Below, piece by piece: positions 1-18,018 of a stretch of 24,500 nucleotides of DNA. The notes under the pieces were generated by a model that saw only the letters and a program-made list of their open reading frames with translations, was not told the origin of the DNA and did no database searches. The position numbers were made by a program, and so were the translations under genes. Source of the DNA: Chrysomallon squamiferum (lineage: Eukaryota > Mollusca > Gastropoda > Neomphalida > Peltospiridae); contig CM022665.1 of NCBI GenBank assembly GCA_012295275.1, forward strand, positions 25,194,946-25,219,445, given 5' to 3'. How positions within the stretch are numbered: the first letter of the stretch is position 1; each line of letters begins with the position of its first letter.

Positions 1-580
1 TTATTTTTACTGAAAAGTGCTAGACACGGACCAATAGTATTTTCTTTCGCGGATCACAATGGCAATCATGTACCACGTGGCCACTTTCTTGCTTGTACTT
101 ATTTCTTATTTATTTCTTTCTTTCTTTATTTCTTTATTTCTTTATTTTTCGTTTGTTTATTTGTTTTTGGTTTGCTTTTCTTTTTGTTTCTTTTTTTTTT
201 TTTTTTTTCTTTTTTTTACTTCTTTTTTTTTCCATCTTTTATTTCATTATTATTTAGTTAAATTAAAAATATTTTTGTCTAAATTTTAATAAATTTTATT
301 TATTTCGAATTAATTAACCAGCTTTTATTCTTTTGAATTTGTTATTGGTCCTAATTGTGAATATAGAATTTTTTTTTTCCATTGGTTTATTTATTTTAAT
401 TTTTTTTTAAATTTTTATTATTATTATTATTATTTTTATTTTTTATTTTTATTTTTATTTTTTAAGCTCATAACTACAAAAGCCAAGAACAAAGTCAGTC
501 ATGGCTCTAATCCTAAATATTAAACGTAGATATCGATTTTTACATTTAAAAATAAACACAAACAAAAAAAGAGAATAGGG

Positions 581-631
<51 letters not shown>

Positions 632-1263
632 AAAGGAAATAAATAAAACTGATAATATTTACATTGTAATTTCTTGTTTTTTTACTACAACACTAAAATA
701 AAAATATCTAACACATGTTAACCCAAAATAACCATTTCAGTAGCAAAAACTCAGTCAACTATGTTATCGATATTACATTTTTTCCTCAAGTATTTTTACC
801 ACAGCGAATTACTTCTTCAAACGGAATATCTGACGCGACTCAAACTGAATTCATATTCATCTCTCATACTCTGGTAGAAAAATCCCCACGGAATCCCCCG
901 CACAAACCACATACACAGAAAGCGGATATTTATTTTTACATCGACATATTTACTTATGGTAGCAAGAGGTTTTTTTCATTGAAATACGACCCAGGATAAC
1001 AATAACTACTGCTGTGTCAAGCAGATGCTTACATTTATGTGAGCGAAATGAGGAAGTGAGCTGCACTGACTCCACCCACTATAGAATAATATAATGTTGA
1101 TCTATAGGGTGGACAAAAGCTTTTCAGTGTTAAAAGCATTTTATAAAATCTTTATTTTCATTCTTATTTCCTGGTTCCTTTTTAAATTGTATGAGCATTT
1201 ATTTATTTATTTATTTATTTATATATAATACCATTTTTACAATTTTAAATTGCTAAAAATAAT

Positions 1264-1325
<62 letters not shown>

Positions 1326-1825
1326 CTCTCTCTCTCTTTCTTTCTTCTCTCTCTCTCTCTCTCTCTCTCTCCTCCACCACATGTATATATATGTTTTTGT
1401 AAGAACGCAAAAATACTATCTTTGATTTGCTGTTTCTTGAAAGATAGCGTCCGTTTTATTATAATCTTAACTTCCTAAAATAATAATCAGATTTCAAATC
1501 TCAATTGGCCTTAGACCACGCTAAGCAATCACGACAGAGTTACCACTATCCCCAAAACAATAATTTACTTTGACTGAAGAAATGTCGTGATACTAATATT
1601 GTGGATGACGTAATAAAATCAGTAATCCTTTAGAAATCACGCCATGCGCAGACCTAAAGTCGTTTTCTTTTCTTCTTTTCTTTACCATCATCATCATCAT
1701 CATCGTCTTTATAATTAAACTTCATTTGTCTTGAAAATTACCGACTGATGATTACATGGTTACATGTCCCCATTTGATTTGAAATCTTATATCCGCCCCT
1801 GAAAATCATTGTGATTGATGCCTAC
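1..1825 (-). other. Start of intron 5 of the bHLH-PAS gene (no further exon recognised)
   Basis: The sequence runs from the donor at 1825 to the window edge. It is AT-rich with poly-T and ATT stretches (about 180-240 and 370-465), (GAAA)n at 582-634, (TTTA)n at about 1199-1221, CT tracts at 1264-1372 and (CAT)n at 1686-1704. I searched for the PAS-A tail and PAS-B in all minus frames by eye and saw neither. The more complex stretches 720-1100 and 1480-1660 hold no recognisable coding signal. A CRE-like TGACGTAA lies at about 1606-1613. Confidence 0.6.
1264..1372. repeat. (CT)n microsatellite with TTTC interruptions
   Basis: An almost uninterrupted CT run, broken by short TTCTTTC stretches near 1319 and 1340. 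It lies inside intron 5 and reads as (GA)n in the transcript. Confidence 0.95.
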
Positions 1826-8358
<6,533 letters not shown>

Positions 8359-8489
8359 GTAGAGTGTATTAGAAAGCTTAACACATAAAACAAAATAATA
8401 TTACAAAGTCTAAATAAAAACAGTTTTTCGACGGACCAGCCGTCTGTAAATAACACTATACACTTCGTCGGGAAGCGGAGCTCAACTGG

Positions 8490-8585
8490 GTAAATGACAT
8501 CATTACCTGTCGCATATCTATACCGCATTTGTCACGTGACGCGACGCCATTGGCTGATACATATCGTCTGCTCGCTGGAAGGTTC
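8490..8585 (-). promoter_or_regulatory. Candidate core and proximal promoter of the bHLH-PAS gene
   Basis: Read on the minus strand, in order: a GAAnnTTC-type element (8578-8585), a CCAAT box in AGCCAATGG (8555-8547), a perfect 10-bp palindrome GTCACGTGAC with E-box core (8531-8540), a TATA-like TATAGATAT (8522-8514), then a CRE-like TGATGTCA (8502-8495), one base from consensus. Spacing suits transcription starting near 8485-8490 and a 5' leader of about 130 nt before the ATG at 8358. The stretch is much less AT-rich than its surroundings. The start site is not shown by the sequence itself. Confidence 0.5.
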
Positions 8586-8904
8586 TGTTTTGAATCACTG
8601 GGGTCGCCTGAGCTTGCGTATCAGAATGGAACTTTTGTCTCACTGAATACAATAGCAGAGTTTATGGATTATGTTATGATCGTTTAGTATTATAGCACAT
8701 AAACGCAAGGGGAACACAACTGTGTGCAAAGCTGATTATCTTTACTGTTGCTAAATTTAGAAAAATCTTATAGATTTTGCCGCCCACCTCCATCTCTCAG
8801 GAATTAAAACTATAATATACTGTTGAGCAATAGTGGATAATTTAGTTGTTTGTAATTTTCTTGAAACCCGCACACTTATATGCACTTGTATGTGCAAAGT
8901 TCTG

Positions 8905-8907
<3 letters not shown>

Positions 8908-8966
<59 letters not shown>
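8908..8966. repeat. (AG)n microsatellite
   Basis: A pure AG run of about 59 nt, some 550 bp upstream of the gene's start codon. Open frames on both strands across it are repeat artefacts. Confidence 0.95.
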
Positions 8967-8968
<2 letters not shown>

Positions 8969-9520
8969 CTTCGAAACCTTCATAATATAATAGAAGAAGC
9001 AATAACCATTCGCACAATGCAGATGTGCACGCAGTTTCTTTCAGTTATATATGTATTTATTATATATAAGTGTTAATGTGTGTTTGTGGGTGAATTATTC
9101 AAATATATTTATTGTAAACCGTATAAACGGAGTGGACATCTGTTGCTGTAATTAAAAGTTACAGAAATATTATTGTTTCCATATTACAATTTCCGGTATT
9201 GTAATAAAATACTGCCAGAGATCCTACATTTAACAACTGTTTCATTCATTTACTATATCTTTTAATTCCTCCTCTTTGTTTTTGAAAATAAAAAATAGTC
9301 ATAACAAATAACCTTGATTTATTTATTGATTTATTTATTTATTTATTTATTTGTTTGTTTGTTATCTTTTTTTTTCTGTTTATTAGTAGAACTGCGTGTT
9401 ACTTAATATTCTTTAACTTTTTCCCCAGCAGATTTTATTTTATTTAATTTTGTATTCATTTATTTAATTTTAATTTTTATTTTAACCTTATTCTCACAAA
9501 ACTGCGAATGTTCTGCTTCT
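8967..9520. other. AT-rich intergenic sequence, no gene seen
   Basis: Contains TTTA/TTTG tetranucleotide runs at about 9318-9363 and T-rich stretches. No coding, RNA or regulatory element could be supported. Confidence 0.6.
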
Positions 9521-9524
9521 TGAA

Positions 9525-9995
9525 CTAGTAATAGTAGTTGTGTTTTTACTGTAATTGCAGTAGGTGTAGTAATATTAGTAGAAACACTAGTGGAAGCAAT
9601 AATAATACTAGTAGTAATTGTAACAGCTGTGGTAGTGATGTCGGTTGTGTAAAGGTAGTAGAAGAAACTGTAGCAGAAAGCCTGTTAGTAGGAATAGCTG
9701 TAATTGTTTTAGCGGTAATAATAATAATAATAGCAATGTTACCAAGAGCACGAGCAATATAGCAATGATAGTTGTAGTCGTAGTCGCAATTGTAGCAGTA
9801 ATAGTACTAGTAACGATAGGTAATGGTAGTGGCAGTGGTAGTGGTTGTGGTAGTAGTAGTAGTAGTATAAATTAAAAATTAGCAGTAGTAGTAGTATAAT
9901 AATAATAATCAGCAGTAAGTACTAGTAGTAGCAGCAGTAGTAACAGTAGTAGTAGTAGTAGAAGCAGCAGCAGCAGCAGCAATAGGAGATGTAGT
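9525..9995. repeat. Degenerate (GTA)n/(ATA)n trinucleotide array
   Basis: A long stretch dominated by GTA, ATA, GCA and ACA triplets with many point differences, ending in a CAG/GTA mix (about 9925-9985). Frames through it (9538-9762 and 9645-9875) give low-complexity Val/Asn/Ser strings because the triplet period avoids stops. They are not credible proteins. Confidence 0.85.
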
Positions 9996-9999
9996 ATAA

Positions 10000-10440
10000 T
10001 TACCACAATGCATAAGAAAATTATACTGATATTTTCTTCGAATAAAACTATAATGATGCCAAATAGAAAATTATGGGAAAAAAATTAAAAATCACAAAAA
10101 ATAAATCATATCAAGAATATTTTTCAGTTTTGGTTTTATTTTGTTTATCCAATTCTTTTTATCTCATGATATATCAGTCCTGTTAATTATATTTTGTTTC
10201 TTTGTTAGTAACTTTGTTCTCTTTTTTTTTTTTTTTTTTTTTTTTGTCTTCTTTAATTAACTTTCGTTTTTCGTTTTATTTTGTTAATTAATTAATAAAT
10301 ATTATTATCTTATTCTGTTTATTTATTAATTTATTTATTTTTAGCTATTTTAAAGTATATATCTGTCAATCGTCCATTCATAGCATGTTATAAGAGATAA
10401 AAATAAAAAAACATTCAGACAAAGCTTTCTCTACTTTGTA
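10000..10440. other. AT-rich intergenic filler with poly-T
   Basis: Holds a poly-T run (about 10221-10245) and TTAATTAATTAA-like stretches. Nothing functional is recognisable. Confidence 0.6.
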
Positions 10441-10960
10441 ACTGTCATTTCACCCCTGACGGACTGTGCTCTTGCATTACTGAGCCTCGCTTTAAAAACA
10501 ACCTTTCCCTTCTTTTATGCTCTTATTTTTCGCTGCGTAGAACGACGTCAAGCTCAATGTGTCTGTTTACCGCACAGGAGCCACCTAATAAAACGTGCAT
10601 AACGTCAGATACAAGGTCATCAACCACAGACCCGTAAGCGTCAGCAAATGTAATTCAGAACCCCGTCATCATTACAAAAACATGATTATGCAAAATGCAG
10701 GTAGTTCGGTTGTTTTGTATGTCACTGCGTTCAAAATAAAGTTCTATAATGTGCAAGGCCGTTGGAGGTGAGAGGTCGGACAGAATATGCCCTCAACAAA
10801 AATTGCACTTTAATATGTTTCTGGGTGTTGCCCTACAAGGCATTACTAAGCAGTTTCCACGTTCCAATTCACCTAGAGCATTCTGGGAGGCAAAGGTTCT
10901 ATTGAAATTCGAGGCAAGGTTTTCGTTCATAAAAATATTTACCTGAACAAATCTGATCCT
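10440..10960. promoter_or_regulatory. Unique, less AT-rich island with five CRE half-sites
   Basis: TGACG or its complement CGTCA occurs at 10457-10461, 10546-10550 (as GACGTCA), 10603-10607 (as AACGTCA), 10639-10643 and 10664-10668. The island lies about 2.1 kb upstream of the bHLH-PAS start codon and is free of simple repeats. A distal enhancer responsive to CREB/ATF is plausible. The short frame 10749-10946 within it has no recognisable domain. Confidence 0.35.
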
Positions 10961-11158
10961 GACAAAAAGAGTTATTTAAAGTTAATACTGACGAAATCGT
11001 TTTGTTTCTTGTTTACGTGTCAAAATATGTAAAATAAATGCTTTACTGTATTGTGTGATTACTTATGTCGCCATATGGAAACTCAGGTGTTCAGATTCTA
11101 TCATTATACTGGAGAATAGCTCATTATAACTTATTCAACACACATATAAAGTCCGCGC

Positions 11159-11160
<2 letters not shown>

Positions 11161-11232
<72 letters not shown>

Positions 11233-11325
11233 TTCTCTCGCTCTTTCTCTCTTTCTCTCTCTCCATCGTTCTGTCCTTCTCTCTACATATATATATATAT
11301 CTGTTCCATGTGTATTCACTAACTG

Positions 11326-11401
<76 letters not shown>

Positions 11402-11518
11402 TTCTCTCGCTCTTTCTTCTTTCTTTCTCTCTCCATTGTTCTGTCCTTCTCTCTGCATATATATATATCTGTTCCATGTGTATTCACTAACTGCATTCTC
11501 TCTCTCTCTCTCTCTAAT

Positions 11519-11562
<44 letters not shown>

Positions 11563-11646
11563 CTCTCGCTCTTTCTCTCTTTCTCTCTCTCCATCGTTCT
11601 GTCCTTTTCTCATATATATATATATCTGTTCCATGTGTATTCTCTG

Positions 11647-11716
<70 letters not shown>

Positions 11717-11790
11717 ATTTCTCCATCGTCCATTGTTCTGTCCTTCTCTCTGCATATATATATCTATCTGTTCCATGTGTATTCACTAAT

Positions 11791-11848
<58 letters not shown>

Positions 11849-11941
11849 ATTTCTCTCGCTCTTTCTCTCTTTCTCTCTCTCCATCGTTCTGTCCTTCTCT
11901 CTGCATATATATATCTATCTGTTCCATGTGTATTCACTAAT

Positions 11942-11978
<37 letters not shown>

Positions 11979-11980
11979 TC
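11161..11980. repeat. Compound CT-rich tandem array, about 142-168-bp period
   Basis: Long (CT)n blocks alternate with a conserved spacer containing CCATCGTTCTGTCC, an (AT)n run and CTGTTCCATGTGTATTCACT. The CTGTTCCATG motif starts at 11301, 11469, 11626, 11768 and 11919, giving periods of 168, 157, 142 and 151 bp. Period changes come mostly from CT and AT block length. All long open frames here, on both strands, are Leu/Ser or Arg/Glu translations of the repeat. Confidence 0.95.
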
Positions 11981-12900
11981 TATGTGGCGTGTGTGTGTGT
12001 GTGTGTGTGTCTCGCTCTCTTGTCCACGTAACCTTGAAACAGTTATTACTTACTTAATTAGATAAACGAAGTCAGTACACGAACTTTTAGTCTGTTTAAA
12101 AAAACAACAAAAAAATCACACCTACGTAATCGACATAAAGTATATCCTACAATTTCTTTTTTTTTAAAGAAATTACTAAAACGTCAATAAAATCACAAAA
12201 ATAAACAGACGTATCCGCAATTTAATGAACCAAGTTAATTCGTTTGTTATTTTACTTTTAGACAGTTTGAATCATTTTACCTTAATTTATCGAGTGAAAT
12301 GTGATATTCAGCTGTGCTTTCAAACTCTGGATAATATATTATTAACACTGCCATTAAAGGTATTTGAGTTGTAAGCGCCCGAGGCAATGTCATCGTTATT
12401 CCTCCTCTCGGATTAAAGCAATTGTTGAAACAAATATTAACTTCTCTGTAAGTAATCGGTCAATCTGCTTTGAGTTCTAATTTGGTTCGAAGTTCTGTTT
12501 TTGGATTTTCCAGTTTAAAACAATACAATAACAATCTACGACAAAAATCAAGGTTAAAACATAATGTGTATTAAACATAAACAAAGAAAAATAACTTTAG
12601 AAAAATTGTAATTTCCAACATTTTCATGAATATGTGTCGATAACAGTTTCAAACGAATAAATCATGTGACAACTCATAAACGAAAAATAGACAGAGAAAA
12701 CACACATACGGACGGGCAGAGACAAACACACATTCGCACGAACAGATACACAAATAGACAGACAGGCAGATAGACAGAGATAGTTAGATAGATAGACATA
12801 TAGAAAGGTATACTCAGTTAAACCACAAAAAAACAATTAAAATGTTCATTCCTTTGTTCCTTTAAAATACTTTAAGACTGTACCAAAATAATGTCTTATG
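11981..12900. other. Intergenic sequence, AT-rich, with (GT)n and AGAC/GATA runs
   Basis: A (GT)n run at about 11990-12010 directly follows the CT array, and an imperfect AGAC/AGAT run lies at about 12735-12800. The stretch 12240-12560 is unique sequence without a recognised gene. A B-box-like GGTTCGAAGTTC near 12483 lacks an A box, so no tRNA or SINE is called. Confidence 0.6.
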
Positions 12901-13440
12901 TTTTTAAGCATCGCGTTATAAAGGACTCTCTACCTTTTCCAGACTCATCCACGTAGACAAAATAAACAATATTAATGAAGACGTAATTAAAACATGATAT
13001 ACCATTGCTCTTTTTTTTTTTTTAACTTCAATCCAGCTGTTTCTGTCTTTGCTGTAATAGGTAATTCTGAATATATTTTTGTAGAATATATTCACATTCA
13101 TCACATACAAACACACACAAAAAAAATTAAAAATAATAAAAAGGGTGGGTGCAGAAAAGAAACAGAGAGAAGCACAGACAGAAAGATATAAAACGTTTAA
13201 AGAAATAAAGAAAAGAAAGAATATATAAAAAAAAGAAAAGAAACAAGAAACAAAAGGATGAATGGAAAAATAAATGAAAGAAAGGAAGGAAGAAAAATAA
13301 ACGAAAGAAACAAAACTTGGAATTAAAGAGGAAGCAAATTAATGTAAAAAAACAACAAAAAAAAAAAAAAAAAAAAAACCTAAAACAAAAGAACAAAATA
13401 AATTATATTAAAAAAGAAGAAAAAGACGAAGAAACATGAT
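12900..13440. other. Purine-rich, AT-rich stretch
   Basis: Region 13120-13440 is A/G-rich with GAAA- and GGAA-like units and a poly-A run (about 13357-13378). The minus frame 13127-13396 encodes almost only Phe and other hydrophobic residues, a composition artefact. Confidence 0.6.
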
Positions 13441-13499
13441 ATGGAAAATCCAGATAACGAGAAAAGTAATTGAAAAGCAAATAAATTAATTCCTTTTGT

Positions 13500-13960
13500 G
13501 CCTGATATTCATTCACCACAGCAATAATCGATGTATATTGTAATTACGTAATGTATATCATAACATCACTTCATACCTAACAGCAGCTAATCTGATATGT
13601 CACCAGTACTTACCGCACAGTGTATTTTGGTGCCCATCGCAACGATAAATCAAAACTTTGCAAGAAAACTGAAAGCTGTGTTAATTCGACATGCACTGCA
13701 ATTCATTGTGTAAATTACCGCTTCCGAAGGTCATTTTGATTTAAGTAAATTTATGGCGACATTTTGTAATTAAATGAGACCTCTGACCGAATTGGTTGCA
13801 TGGAAAAGATCACCAGATTTGCCGGTGCCGAGTGTTTCTGTGGATTTTTTATTTTTTATTTTTTTTTGGAGGCTTATTATTTGGTTCTAATGTTCTGGTG
13901 ATTCATTCGTCGAACAAAATGTTCTTATGCAGTAATTACACATTTTGTAAGCGTCCTGCA
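13500..13960. other. Unique non-repetitive island, function unknown
   Basis: About 450 bp without simple repeats except a T-rich stretch at about 13843-13868. It contains one consensus 5' splice donor on the minus strand (GCG|GTAAGT, at about 13616), which alone does not support an exon. The plus frame 13796-13978 has no recognisable domain. Confidence 0.3.
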
Positions 13961-14244
13961 GTTACAGATATAGTATAATGGTGCCCTGATTTTGGTGTAA
14001 TTTCATGTTGCAAATGATAAATGACTCACAATGCAAATTCAGTAACTGATTAGGTTACGTTTCGTTACTATAGTTACTAACACAAAAAAAACAAAACAAC
14101 AACAACAACAAACAAACAAAAAAAGCATCTAAGTTAATTGAAAACCGTATTAGTAATGAAATTTTATGATAATATTAGTCAAAACTCAGTGAAATTTACC
14201 TTCTTTCTTTTTACATGCGAGAAAGAGAAGAGAGATAGAAACAT

Positions 14245-14250
<6 letters not shown>

Positions 14251-14331
<81 letters not shown>
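14251..14331. repeat. (AG)n microsatellite
   Basis: A pure AG run of about 80 nt, bounded by CACACA-like sequence on both sides. The frames on both strands are artefacts. Confidence 0.95.
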
Positions 14332-14334
<3 letters not shown>

Positions 14335-14339
14335 GCACA

Positions 14340-14650
14340 GGCAGACACACAGAGAAACAGATATATTATCTTTAGTTTAAACATCCAGGTTTGTCTAGTA
14401 TCCGAACCATTTAAATGTACACAGATTACAATATGCAATGTTCTGCTGTAGACGTTCAGTGTGAGTCCAAATACCAGTTAAATCAATCAAACCAGCTGTC
14501 TCTTATACCGAAAGAAAATAAGTAAAATCTGCTGGTTTTAGAAAATGTGAATAGAACAACTAAATGACAAGCTATATTTTGAAGCTTTGAAAAAACTGTT
14601 ACTGATGTAATATTTTTGAGAAATGCGCTGAGAAATATTGCATGGATATA
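14340..14650. other. Unique intergenic sequence, nothing recognised
   Basis: About 300 bp of ordinary AT-rich sequence without an open frame, motif cluster or repeat. Confidence 0.5.
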
Positions 14651-14651
14651 T

Positions 14652-14747
14652 AGACAGATAGATAGGTAGGTAGACAGACAGACAGACAGACAGATAGATA
14701 GATAAATATATATAATTTTATTTATTTATTTTTATTTATATATTTAT

Positions 14748-14825
<78 letters not shown>
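14652..14825. repeat. Compound GATA/ACAG tetranucleotide run followed by (CT)n
   Basis: An imperfect AGAT/ACAG run (14652-14704) passes into TTTA-rich sequence and a pure CT tract (14752-14825). Confidence 0.9.
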
Positions 14826-14829
<4 letters not shown>

Positions 14830-15400
14830 TGATTGTGATCTTGTTTTATTAATTAATGAATGTTAAAGAAACGAAAATGTATCAAACAAATATAAATAGA
14901 AACAATAGCTGACATATTTCTTTATTTAAAAAAAAAAATAATAATAATAAAAAATGAAAGAAAGAGAAAAAAGAAGCACATGCAAGCTGTGTTTGCTCAC
15001 AGCAGTATGAAGATATATTTTCGCTTTCTAACCCGAAATAAACACGGCCTGGAGACAGAATGCCCGAATATCACTGAGGATCGAAATGTTAAAACCTTTT
15101 TTTCACTACGAATATTAATGCCACAGATACGATTTCACCTAGTTTTATAATAGCATCGGTTTAAAACAGCTACGATTTTTATTTTTTTATTTTTTTTTTA
15201 TTTTTTTATTCTTTGTTAATTAATCATTAGTCTTTTCAGTCGTCCTGTGTTAATAAATAGGAATTTCACAAGTTGAGAAACTTACAACACAACAAATTAA
15301 TCCTACAAAAACCACTACCGTCGACGATAACAAAATAAAAGTCAAAAGAAAACTATTAACACACTTATTAGACAGGACATAATAATAGTTTGTAAACAAA
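14830..15400. other. AT-rich intergenic sequence
   Basis: Contains poly-A (about 14929-14939) and T-rich (15176-15211) stretches. No gene or element could be supported. Confidence 0.55.
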
Positions 15401-15730
15401 GTAGATTAATGACATAAAGAGCCACGTGAGTCATAAACTGAGATAAAGTGGCTGTAAAAATTCAAGGTAGCGTGGATGAGTGTAAGGGTTATAATATTGC
15501 GAGTTGACACTAGAAAAAGCTAGGCATGCATCTAAGCGTTATCTTTAAGACAGAAGAAGCAGTGGATATATTTTCTACTTCGTTTAGCGTTGAGTGTGTA
15601 AATATTGTTTAAACCTGTTGTACACTTAGCTGATACTGTTGTGACGTCATCATGTCGTATACGCTTTAATCGATTAGCACCAAGAAGGTTTTTAAGCACC
15701 TTCTCGTGGACAGATCACTAAATCAACAAC
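15400..15730. promoter_or_regulatory. Unique island with a perfect CRE and an overlapping E-box/AP-1 motif
   Basis: The full CRE TGACGTCA lies at 15642-15649. At 15423-15433 the sequence CACGTGAGTCA merges an E-box (CACGTG) with an AP-1 site (TGAGTCA). An AGAAGGT/ACCTTCT stem with an 8-nt loop follows at about 15685-15706. The block has no simple repeats and sits about 7 kb upstream of the bHLH-PAS start. Enhancer function is inferred. Confidence 0.35.
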
Positions 15731-15808
15731 AAACGATCGTAAGCATTGTTTCCTTTGAACAGGAATAATATAAAGATAATTAATTAAATATTTTAATAAC
15801 TACAAATT

Positions 15809-15811
<3 letters not shown>

Positions 15812-15897
<86 letters not shown>
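15812..15897. repeat. (CT)n microsatellite
   Basis: A pure CT run of about 86 nt followed by a short poly-T. Confidence 0.95.
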
Positions 15898-15905
<8 letters not shown>

Positions 15906-15909
15906 TTGT

Positions 15910-16239
15910 TCTCTCTCAGAATGTATGTATATCTATTTTAGTCTGTTTCTTTCTGTCCAATCTATCTATCTATATATATATATATTCGAAAATTATACCT
16001 TACCACCTCGTCAAACTTGGAGCCTTCTTATTTTTGTCAGTAATCTGATAAAAATTAATTAAAACAGCAACATTATATTTTGTCACGTAATTAAATTTTG
16101 TCACGTCTGACATATTATAAAGTAAAATAGGGAGTTTGTGCGTCGGAGGTAATTATTTTACTGATTATAATTACATTGGTTTATTTTACATTATATCTGT
16201 CATCTTTATTTTCTACTTATGTTTTTAACATTTTGTCTC

Positions 16240-16281
<42 letters not shown>

Positions 16282-17030
16282 TGTTTTACATCCGACTTAC
16301 GGAAGCATCTATCAATCCACCAGTCTGTATGTCTTTCTATCTGTCTTTTCTCTCTACCTACATACCTATATCTCTCTGACTGTCTGTCTGTTTATCTTAT
16401 ACAGCATATGATTCTGCTCGCTCATTTTGTCCTAGAACAATTAAATGCAGCTGTAAGTTAAGTCGTCTGTGGAGTAATGAATAATGGCAGATGACGAATT
16501 ACGAATGTAAATATATCTAGATGAGTGAACCTGTCATATATTACCTATAACTTATAGTTAATCTATAAAAATAATACTAAAATGTCAAACTATTGTTTAA
16601 AAGTTAATCAAGTTTTAAGATCTAAACTGAAATTGTAAATCAGTTCTAGCCAGCCTAGTATGTTTTGTATATCGGAAAGGGCTAGTTTCTATAATATGTA
16701 AAATATATTTTAGTTCTACCACAGACAGCAATTAATATACGACGTTCTAACATGACATTTAATTTGCGGGAAATAGTTTCTACTGTATTCTCAGGTGCGA
16801 CAAAATGAGAAAAGAAAAAAGAAAAAACAGATCAAAAGAAAGCTTTTTCTGAAAACCTTTAATTTTAAATAATAAAATAGCCTGGAAGGATTACGTTTAT
16901 TAAGAAATGTTTGATAAATCACTTATTAAAACTTTTGTGATTATCTAATTATTATTTATAGTCGAAGTAATAGTAGCGATGGATTGATAATCGTTGTAGC
17001 AGATGCAGTAGTGTTGGTTTAGTGTGTGTG
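15910..17030. other. AT-rich intergenic sequence with a (GT)n tract
   Basis: (TATC)/(TA)n lies at about 15960-15985 and a pure (GT)n run at 16243-16281. Region 16400-17000 is unique AT-rich sequence with no recognisable gene. The frames across the GT run are artefacts. Confidence 0.55.
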
Positions 17031-17033
17031 TAC

Positions 17034-17034
<1 letters not shown>

Positions 17035-17064
<30 letters not shown>

Positions 17065-17104
17065 TGTATGTATGTATGTATGTATGTATGTATGTATGTA
17101 TGTA
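17035..17104. repeat. (TATG)n tetranucleotide microsatellite
   Basis: A perfect TATG/ATGT run of about 70 nt. Because four and three are coprime, it is open in all frames and yields spurious Met-Tyr-Val-Cys and Tyr-Ile-His-Thr peptides. Confidence 0.95.
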
Positions 17105-17310
17105 GTAGCATTAGTTGTAAAAGAGTTAATGATAACAATAATAATGGCAGTAATACTAGTAGTACCAAATGAAGTAATGTTTGTAGTAATCATGGTAGTA
17201 GTAGAAGTAGTAGTGCGGTAGTATTAGTAGTAATAGTAGTAGTAGAAGTAGCAGTGGCAATAGTATTAATACTAGTAGTAGCAGTAGTAGTTTTTTTTTT
17301 TTTTTTTTTT
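17105..17310. repeat. Degenerate (GTA)n array ending in poly-T
   Basis: Imperfect GTA/ATA/GCA triplets follow directly on the TATG run and end at a poly-T of about 20 nt. Confidence 0.85.
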
Positions 17311-17830
17311 AGAGATAGATGATGTATTAGTAAACCAATGAAAAATGTTTGTAACTGAACCAATATTGACTACTGACTATATATATATATATATTTTTTT
17401 TTTTTAAAGGTAAACAGCGATCTGTGATCTTCAAAATGGACATAGTGGCCAGTAAACAGAACGACATTACCATAGGACTAACCAGTCATGAAACACGTAT
17501 ATATAATATATGAACAGAATGTTTTTTAAATACACTCAATACAGTCACTGTTAGACCTATCTACTTTAAATATATAAAAACAAAGGGAAGAAAACAAAAA
17601 CAAAAACTAAACTGTTCGGCCAATAATTCGGCTTTGAGAATTGTATTTATAGAATACACTTCATTCATACAATTTAAACTGAAGAGATAGTGTAACGCGA
17701 TATTATTTTTCATTCAGAGAATTTTAAATGGTTTTTATGTAAATTTATTAATGTACATTTGGGTGTGTTTACCTTTTGTATTCTTACCGGCTTTTCCTGT
17801 ATGTGCATATTACTTAGTAGGTTCACGTTT
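17311..17830. other. AT-rich intergenic sequence, no gene seen
   Basis: Includes an (AT)n run at about 17378-17394 and otherwise unique sequence. Nothing functional was recognised. Confidence 0.5.
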
Positions 17831-17831
17831 A

Positions 17832-17908
17832 TAAAAAAAAAAAAAAAAAAAAAAAGAAAGAAGAAGAAGAAAAAAATGAATGTGTGTGTGTTTGTGTATG
17901 TGTGTGTT

Positions 17909-17987
<79 letters not shown>
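17832..17987. repeat. Compound poly-A, (GT)n and (AG)n tract
   Basis: Poly-A (17832-17854), a GAA-rich stretch, a (TG)n run (17880-17920) and a pure (AG)n run (17921-17987) lie end to end. Confidence 0.95.
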
Positions 17988-17991
<4 letters not shown>

Positions 17992-18018
17992 CTAAATATT
18001 GTCGTAATAGCTGTATTG

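Noticed and set aside
1-1825. Next PAS-A/PAS-B exon
   Set aside because: No minus-strand frame between acceptor-like and donor-like sites shows the expected PAS-A end or PAS-B motifs.
11065-12065. Cluster of long frames (up to 213 codons) rich in Leu/Ser or Arg/Glu
   Set aside because: They are translations of CT/GA repeats with conserved spacers, open in several frames on both strands. No natural protein is implied.
12470-12500. tRNA or SINE B-box-like GGTTCGAAGTTC
   Set aside because: There is no A box at the proper distance and no cloverleaf could be formed by eye.
13608-13670. Possible upstream exon on the minus strand ending at GCG|GTAAGT
   Set aside because: A lone consensus donor is expected by chance several times in this length. 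Joined to the acceptor-like site near the start codon it reaches a stop at once, and joined to exon 2 it is out of phase.
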